Source of the DNA: DASWIV01 sp036397475
GTDB lineage: Bacteria; JAJVIF01; JAPKYR01
Direction of reading: 5' to 3'
Assembly: GCA_036397475.1 (NCBI GenBank)
Contig: DASWIV010000302.1
Span: forward strand, 1 to 19,194
Length of the DNA stretch: 19,194 nt
Below the pieces are notes generated by a model. That model searched no databases. It saw nothing but the letters and a program-made list of their open reading frames with translations, and was not told the DNA's origin. Positions 7,791 to 13,363 of this stretch are shown piece after piece. A program made the translations under genes and the position numbers. Numbering within the stretch: position 1 is the stretch's first letter; each line of letters begins with the position of its first letter.

Positions 7791-7804
7791 GGGGATTTTT
7801 CCCC
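7791..7804. repeat. Small GGGGA/TCCCC hairpin
   Basis: A 5-bp inverted repeat with a four-T loop directly follows the terminator above. It may extend that structure. It is short and could be chance. Confidence 0.35.
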
Positions 7805-7859
7805 CATTAATAAGACGGGCTTGAACCTATCAGGATTGAGCTCAATTTCTTTCACCCCT

Positions 7860-7898
7860 GGGGCAGCACCCCGGATTGACTGCATCCGGGGTGCCCCC
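7860..7898. repeat. Long GC-rich inverted repeat downstream of the 832-residue lipoprotein gene
   Basis: The inner stem of 11 bp is perfect: GCACCCCGGAT (7866-7876) pairs with ATCCGGGGTGC (7884-7894) around a 7-base loop. The outer GGGG (7860-7863) and CCCC (7895-7898) extend it past a two-base bulge. It begins 45 bases beyond the stop codon of the minus-strand lipoprotein gene, so it is probably that transcript's 3' end structure, although no clear T-run follows on the minus strand. Confidence 0.55.
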
Positions 7899-7942
7899 TT
7901 CGTCTCTCCGCACGCATTTATTGAAAAATGCTGTCTAAATTG

Positions 7943-10441
7943 TCACCATAAACCGTTGGATGTATATTTGACGACAAACGCATCGCTTTTGCCATTGGAT
8001 TGGTGCCATTCATCACCCGGACCGGGATCAAAGTCCACCGACTCCGAAAACATCCCGGCTACAAATATCCGTCCCAGGTCGTTCACCGTGATATCGAAGC
8101 CACGGTCGTCAAAGCCTCCGCCCCAGGTATAGGTCCACTGATGTTCGCCATAGACATTAAACTTGCTTATGAACGCGTCCCAGTCGCCATTCGATGTATG
8201 CACGTCCGATGATCCATCGGGATCGAAATCCACTTCGCCCTGGAAAAATCCGGTAACGTACAAATTTCCGAACTGATCGAATGCCATCCCCTTAACAGGT
8301 TCGCAGCTCCTCGGTGGAGGTGCGGGTACCGCTCCCCATGCATTAGCCTCGATAAGGGTCCCCGAGCTGGCAATAATGCTGACGAAGGAGCACAGGTCGC
8401 CTGGAGGATCTTTTATATCCGTTCCCGGACCGGGATCGAAATCCACAGCGCCTCTGAATTCTCCGCCAACCACTATTAATCCGCCGGCTGGCACTTCGGC
8501 TGCGTGTGAAATGTCATCATCGATACCGCCCCAGGCATCCACCCATAGGAAAGCGCCATAGGCACTGAACTTTGAGAGGAAGCAATCCAGGTCTCCATTC
8601 GATGTCCTGAATTCTGCTGTGGCTCCCGGATCGAAATCAACCTTGAACTGGAAGGCACCCGTGACGTAAACGCTTCCCGACGGGTCAACCGCGACTCCTT
8701 CGCCCTGGTCAATATCGCCAGGTCCGCCCCATGTTCGCGCCCAGAGGTAATCGCCATTCGAGTTGAATTTTGAAACGTAAGCATCCTTTCCGAGTGCCGC
8801 GTAATGCTTATCGGTCCCGAAACCCGGATCGAAATCGACATCGTCGCTGAAATATCCGGTTACAAATACATTGTCATTTACATCGACCGTGACATTTAAC
8901 GCACAGTCTTCGTTATACGCCCCCCACGTTCTTACCCAGAGAAAATCGCCTTCCCTGGAATATTTGAGGAGGTATGCGTCATCGTTACCGCTGACTTTTT
9001 CCTGCGCCGGACCAGCATCAAAGTCGACAGTACCCGAAAATTTCCCGCATGCGTAGATATTGTCCTGTGAATCAACTGCCAATCCTTCCGCGGTAGCGCT
9101 CGTTCCTGGTTCGACAGCCCATACCCTTACGCCTGTATACGCGCCGTTCCAGTTATACTTTGTTACAAACGACCCATTGGTCGCATTTTTTACATCGCCA
9201 CCCAGCGGATCGAATTGGACACTTCCGCTGAAATTCCCCGCCATGTAAATATTGCTCTCGCTGTCTGTAACAACCGCATTGCCGGTGTCGTCATTCAGGC
9301 TTCCCACGGTGTGCGCCCAGCCTTTGTCTACATGAACATTTTCGATCCAGTAGGCTGAAACGGACCCGAGATTTTCATCCGATTCCCAGTCTCTGACTCT
9401 GATGAGCAGCGGATAATCTCCCATATCCGCTCCGTATACATTTGTAATTACGCCACGGTAGGATGCATCTCCGTCCTGATTGAGGCCTTCGAATTCCAAT
9501 CCCTCTTCACCGGGAAAGAAATCCGGGCCTTCCATTGTCGCGGCCACTATTGTATTAGGACCCTGGTGGTCCTTGACCGTAACGCGGATCTCACCGGTCC
9601 CGCCCGCAATGGGATCCACGGAATCCAGTAATTCCACGCCAATCTCATATGCTTCCAGGCAGTTTGCCTCTGGCGGGTAGTCGTACCATGGAATTTCAAC
9701 ATAAGGCAGCTGAAGCCAGCTGGCATCCAGCGCGTATGCGAATTCAATAGTCGGCGCATCGGGTGGTACGAAAATATTGATTGTCCTGGACACATTTGTT
9801 TCAGCAACACCGAACAGCCTTCTTTTCAAATTTTTGCCGAATGCGAGAAATGGATTGATTGTAGCTGGCTGGGATAAATCGTTCGCCACATTCCCCTTAA
9901 TATATCCAAGGATTGGAATACTCTCATTCGGCGGGAATGTCATGGGATTAAAGAGAGTGCTGTAACCGTCCGGGTTTGCCACTTTTATTTCATCGTCGTT
10001 CCAGGTCGCGAGGGTTCCCGACGCGGGGAACTGGTATGAGCCGTTCATCATGCAGATCCCGCGGACATCGAACAGGCAGTAATAAAGCGACGGTGCATAC
10101 GGATGATGGACATTTATATCCGCCCATAATTCTGTCGGAGTATGCATCTCGACATGATCGATGCCCAGGCAGGTCGTACATGGGTCCTGTTCAAGAAACT
10201 TGATTGCGTTAAAGTGGAAATTCCCTGTCCTGATGGGTACCAGTTCAGCTGTCCCATTCCCGGTGGAAATTTTAACGTTCCACATCCCGAGTAAATATCG
10301 GTTACCGGGATTCTGCGCCTGCTCTCTTACAGGCGGATTGACGTTATCTTCATCTGCCGATATCGGGTCGGACCCGCCCGAACCTGTGCAGCCTGATAAC
10401 AGCAGTACTGCTACTAGAAGTAGTGTTTGAATACGAGACAT
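7943..10441 (-). CDS. Large lipoprotein: N-terminal 'G-x-W-D/N-V' module plus seven-repeat SBBP-type beta-propeller
   Basis: This 832-residue protein starts with a lipoprotein signal (LLLSGC, cysteine 18) and has AGGAGG (CCTCCT at 10447-10452) five bases before the ATG. Residues about 48-245 form a module shared with the 998-residue neighbour: LGMWNV at 51-56, HHP at 112-114, FDVRG at 124-128, NPDGY at 156-160, EFAYALDASW at 233-242. Residues 260-370 look like an Ig-like strand domain. Residues 375-832 hold seven repeats of 60-70 residues, each with a core like 'NVFVTGYFSDDVDFDPG' (524-540), the signature of SBBP beta-propeller repeats. The cores begin near 397, 461, 524, 590, 655, 726 and 791. 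Most carry V-D-F-D-P-G, an acidic loop. The role is unknown; surface or periplasmic binding is inference. Four cysteines (88, 91, 122, 130) lie in the N-module. Confidence 0.85.
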   Translation of the reverse strand: MSRIQTLLLVAVLLLSGCTGSGGSDPISADEDNVNPPVREQAQNPGNRYLLGMWNVKISTGNGTAELVPIRTGNFHFNAIKFLEQDPCTTCLGIDHVEMHTPTELWADINVHHPYAPSLYYCLFDVRGICMMNGSYQFPASGTLATWNDDEIKVANPDGYSTLFNPMTFPPNESIPILGYIKGNVANDLSQPATINPFLAFGKNLKRRLFGVAETNVSRTINIFVPPDAPTIEFAYALDASWLQLPYVEIPWYDYPPEANCLEAYEIGVELLDSVDPIAGGTGEIRVTVKDHQGPNTIVAATMEGPDFFPGEEGLEFEGLNQDGDASYRGVITNVYGADMGDYPLLIRVRDWESDENLGSVSAYWIENVHVDKGWAHTVGSLNDDTGNAVVTDSESNIYMAGNFSGSVQFDPLGGDVKNATNGSFVTKYNWNGAYTGVRVWAVEPGTSATAEGLAVDSQDNIYACGKFSGTVDFDAGPAQEKVSGNDDAYLLKYSREGDFLWVRTWGAYNEDCALNVTVDVNDNVFVTGYFSDDVDFDPGFGTDKHYAALGKDAYVSKFNSNGDYLWARTWGGPGDIDQGEGVAVDPSGSVYVTGAFQFKVDFDPGATAEFRTSNGDLDCFLSKFSAYGAFLWVDAWGGIDDDISHAAEVPAGGLIVVGGEFRGAVDFDPGPGTDIKDPPGDLCSFVSIIASSGTLIEANAWGAVPAPPPRSCEPVKGMAFDQFGNLYVTGFFQGEVDFDPDGSSDVHTSNGDWDAFISKFNVYGEHQWTYTWGGGFDDRGFDITVNDLGRIFVAGMFSESVDFDPGPGDEWHQSNGKSDAFVVKYTSNGLW
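7946..9319 (-). repeat. Seven tandem propeller repeats coding region
   Basis: The plus strand carries variants of CCCGGATCGAAATCCAC near 8022, 8218, 8431, 8625, 8823, 9012 and 9202. Their spacing of about 190-213 bases matches one 60-70-residue propeller blade each. The copies are diverged and in frame, so this is a protein repeat, not a DNA array. Seven copies would close one seven-bladed propeller. Confidence 0.8.
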
Positions 10442-10581
10442 TGTTTCCTCCTGAATGTCTTGTAGTGGGGATATATGTAAAAAACGGGGTTCGTTACACC
10501 AGCACTATTGGATTAATTCTAAAGTAGTTCCTCCGAATATGGAATTTGAGAAAAGGGGAAAAAGTGCGTGCGGTTATCTTG

Positions 10582-10609
10582 AATTTACCACGGATATCAA
10601 TCCTGTCAA
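10582..10609 (-). promoter_or_regulatory. Candidate sigma-70 promoter for the 832-residue lipoprotein gene
   Basis: On the minus strand a perfect TTGACA (plus-strand TGTCAA, 10604-10609) is followed after 16 bases by TAAATT (AATTTA, 10582-10587), four of six matches to TATAAT. It lies in the 209-base gap between rlmB and the lipoprotein gene and would leave a leader of about 135 bases. The spacing and the weak -10 keep this tentative. Confidence 0.4.
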
Positions 10610-10650
10610 GTGCTGAATCAAAAATTTATTCGAAAATAATTTACCTGTCA

Positions 10651-11397
10651 CTAAATGGAATATTTCCTGCGGTACTCGTACATCGCTACAGCAGCCGATG
10701 TCGCCACATTGAAACTTTCCACTGTTACCGATTTCGGAATGTGTATGACCTCGTCGCATGTTTCCATGACAAGTCGTGACACTCCATCATGCTCTCCACC
10801 CAGTACTATCGCTGCTTTTTCCGGGAAATCAGCTTCCTGTAATGTTTTCTTTCCCGACATATCGAGAGCGTAGGTCCACATTCCCGCACCCTGAATTTTT
10901 TTTACCGTATTGACAATATTGCTCACGATCGCTATTGGCACCTGGCTCGATGTTCCCGCCGACGCTTTTTCCACTGTCGGGGTGACATCCACAGCCCGTC
11001 GCTCCGGTATAACTATCAAAGACGCCGCGAATCCTGCTGCCTGCCTGATGATGTGCCCGAAATTTCCCGGATCCTGGATGCCGTCCAGGACAATCACCAT
11101 CGCCTGTTTCAGTTCTGCGATCTTTTCAAGTTCGTCGTCGAGGTCTGCATACTCGAACGATTTCACCGACGCTATTATACCCTGGTGATTCGACCGTCCC
11201 ATGCGCGAGTCGAGGTATGACTTCGGGACCACATCGACCTTTATCCCTGATTTTTGAGCTGCGGACGCAAGCTCATTTCTGGCCTGCGCGGCTTTTCCCT
11301 TGTCCTTGCTTTTGAGAAGCCAGATTTTCTTGACGCGGCCTCCTTCGAGTGCGTCCCTGACCGAATGCGGTCCATATACAAGATCTTCTTTTGGCAT
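10651..11397 (-). CDS. rlmB: RlmB-type 23S rRNA (guanosine-2'-O-)-methyltransferase (SPOUT/TrmH family)
   Basis: This 248-residue protein begins with a substrate-binding domain (YGPHSVRDAL at 8-17, matching the usual G-x-NSVREAL, and HQGIIA at 71-76). The SPOUT catalytic motifs follow in order: LDGIQDPGNFGHIIRQA at 104-120 (motif 1, with N112 and R118), IVLGGEHDGVSRL at 197-209 (motif 2) and ESFNVATSAAVAMYEYRR at 227-244 (motif 3, where ESLNVS is usual). The block R-A-V-D-VTP-x-VEKASAG at 134-148 is also typical. The enzyme methylates the ribose of a guanosine in the peptidyl-transferase loop (G2251 in E. coli). It starts 15 bases after the 638-residue lipoprotein gene with no clear ribosome binding site, so coupled translation is possible. 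A related TrmH-family tRNA or rRNA target cannot be excluded. Confidence 0.9.
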   Translation of the reverse strand: MPKEDLVYGPHSVRDALEGGRVKKIWLLKSKDKGKAAQARNELASAAQKSGIKVDVVPKSYLDSRMGRSNHQGIIASVKSFEYADLDDELEKIAELKQAMVIVLDGIQDPGNFGHIIRQAAGFAASLIVIPERRAVDVTPTVEKASAGTSSQVPIAIVSNIVNTVKKIQGAGMWTYALDMSGKKTLQEADFPEKAAIVLGGEHDGVSRLVMETCDEVIHIPKSVTVESFNVATSAAVAMYEYRRKYSI

Positions 11398-11412
11398 TAG
11401 GGATAGTGTAGC

Positions 11413-13329
11413 TTATTCAGCTGCCCAGGTGCCATCGTTGGGGAATTTCATAATAAAAATGCTATCAGCGCCTGCATTGGGATCCTCAATGTTCGGCAAA
11501 ACGTAATGCTTGCCTTCGAGTGGATTTAGATCAACAGGAAAAGCGTATGATCGACGTAATAAGTTATCTTCCGGCGAATTCTCCCATCTGTCATCTTCCC
11601 AGCCGAATAAGTCACTCGATAAAAACAAACTATCATCGTTACTGACAGCCATTCCGAAACTATCTGTTATCTTCATGTTACTCCACGACTGTGTCCACAA
11701 TCTGATTCCTCCGGAATCGTAGCAGGACACAAATGCTCCACCACCATATTCCCGAGTGGCTGAATGTAGTTCCTGCACCGAATCACCAAAATCTACATCG
11801 CCTGAGAAATGACCTGCACAAAATATCCTGTCTGAATTATCTACAATGACCTCTAGTCCATAATCATGAACGTCCGCTCCCCATTTTCGTACCCATTCAT
11901 ATTCTCCTAATGAATCTAATTTCAGTAGCATTGCGTGATCCCAGGAAAGAGCGTTTTGTGTAAATTCATCTGCATTTCCTTTGAAATCAACTTCTTCTTC
12001 ATACCCTCCTGTGCAATAAATATTTCCATTGCTGTCTAGGGAAAAATCGCTCACATAAAAATTCAGATTTTTCACCCATCTTGCATAACCATCAGTGTTC
12101 ATGCATGTCAGGAAGCGACCTAATCCCTCACAGTTGAGATGAACCTCATCACCAGTTCCCTTATTGAAAAATATATCACCGGAAAACTCTCCGCATAAAA
12201 ATAGCTGATCATCTTTGTATTCAAGTAACGCGTCAAATTGATGCGGAATTTCAACGACCTCTACAAATATATGTCTTATATATTCGCCCTGCCGGCTATA
12301 GTTAACGAGGATTATTCCGGTTTGATCCGGATATTCAGGATATGTAACATCATTTTCGCCTGGATCCAGATCGGTTATCAATCCTTCTCCCGTATCCATG
12401 AATGATCCGGATAACCACACATTGCCGATCGAATCCACGGCCATATCATATGGATTGAACTGATAAAATATGCCTTGCGTACGTCTGAGATCGCTATTGA
12501 GAGTTACAGTCCATTGCTCATCCCCCTCCGAAGAATAGCTCTTAATATAAGTATCATTTAGAGCCAACCCATCATAATAATCGGTCTGGGAGCTTGCATA
12601 CATGGGATCAGGCTTATCAGCAAATAATCCCATTACATAGACATTGCCATCTTTCCCAATCGATACTTTTGTAGATTTCAGATTTTTGAGGTCACTTGGT
12701 CCTTTCCATGTCCTAACCCACATCAATTGGCCATCCGAATCATTTTTTATTAGAAAGCAATTATTATAATCACCTGAACTTGAGATCAGATTTGTCTCAC
12801 CGTCGCCAAATCTAAGTGTGCCTTTAAAAATTCCCACTGTAAATATGTTTCCCTTATAATCGCCTACAATATCGTGGGTGCTGACTTTTTCTGCACCAGA
12901 GCATTGATAGATCCACCCATCCGGCTCCGGGGTGGGCTCAACAATAATATTCAGGGAAGATTCAAACTTCCTTTCCCCCGACCTTGCAACATAACTAATT
13001 TCAACTTCCATGGATTCATCCACATTAGAAGGGCAAAAATATGATATTTCATAATCTGAAAGCGCTGGATAAAACACTCCTGCTTCAGGGGGTACACACG
13101 TCCAGTATTGCTCATCGAGCAATGCGTAGTTTGCATTTTCTTCTAATATTAAGTCGGTGGAGAATTCTGCGAGGTCATGTTCTCTAACATTCTGTGGACC
13201 TTTAACATCTTCAATTCCAACAGGCCGACCACTCCTTCCAGTACCAGGCCCTGTTCGCCCAATACATGCGGGGCTGATTACAAAAATAATAATTAGTATG
13301 ACATTCAGATGTTGCCTTATTTGCACCAT
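11413..13329 (-). CDS. Lipoprotein with an Ig-like domain and a diverged seven-repeat SBBP-type propeller
   Basis: This 638-residue protein has a lipoprotein-like signal (ILIIIFVISPAC, cysteine 22). Residues about 40-132 look like an Ig/PKD-type beta domain. Residues 150-638 contain seven propeller blades recognisable by cores such as NIFTVGIFKGTLRF (161), NVYVMGLF (229), NVWLSGSF (303), QLFLCGEFSGDIFF (375), NIYCTGGYEEEVDF (436), RIFCAGHFSGDVDF (501) and SLFLSSDLF (567). The blades match the 832-residue protein in spacing, but most lack the VDFDPG loop. It lacks the shared N-terminal module. Base composition is unusual: two 60-base lines I counted (11941, 12541) each have 22 G or C, against 27 and 30 in two lines of the upstream gene. 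No clear ribosome binding site precedes the ATG. It lies 34 bases after the 998-residue gene. Confidence 0.82.
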   Translation of the reverse strand: MVQIRQHLNVILIIIFVISPACIGRTGPGTGRSGRPVGIEDVKGPQNVREHDLAEFSTDLILEENANYALLDEQYWTCVPPEAGVFYPALSDYEISYFCPSNVDESMEVEISYVARSGERKFESSLNIIVEPTPEPDGWIYQCSGAEKVSTHDIVGDYKGNIFTVGIFKGTLRFGDGETNLISSSGDYNNCFLIKNDSDGQLMWVRTWKGPSDLKNLKSTKVSIGKDGNVYVMGLFADKPDPMYASSQTDYYDGLALNDTYIKSYSSEGDEQWTVTLNSDLRRTQGIFYQFNPYDMAVDSIGNVWLSGSFMDTGEGLITDLDPGENDVTYPEYPDQTGIILVNYSRQGEYIRHIFVEVVEIPHQFDALLEYKDDQLFLCGEFSGDIFFNKGTGDEVHLNCEGLGRFLTCMNTDGYARWVKNLNFYVSDFSLDSNGNIYCTGGYEEEVDFKGNADEFTQNALSWDHAMLLKLDSLGEYEWVRKWGADVHDYGLEVIVDNSDRIFCAGHFSGDVDFGDSVQELHSATREYGGGAFVSCYDSGGIRLWTQSWSNMKITDSFGMAVSNDDSLFLSSDLFGWEDDRWENSPEDNLLRRSYAFPVDLNPLEGKHYVLPNIEDPNAGADSIFIMKFPNDGTWAAE

Positions 13330-13363
13330 AATAATTATCGGACAATCGTAGTGGCAGAAAGGT

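Noticed and set aside
8476..8841. Minus-strand frame of 121 residues within the propeller gene
   Set aside because: It is an out-of-phase shadow of the repeat-coding gene with no independent support.
8022..9220. Periodic direct repeats of about 195 bases that could suggest a CRISPR or satellite array
   Set aside because: The copies are diverged, in frame and coincide with propeller blades of a long protein, so the repetition is at protein level.
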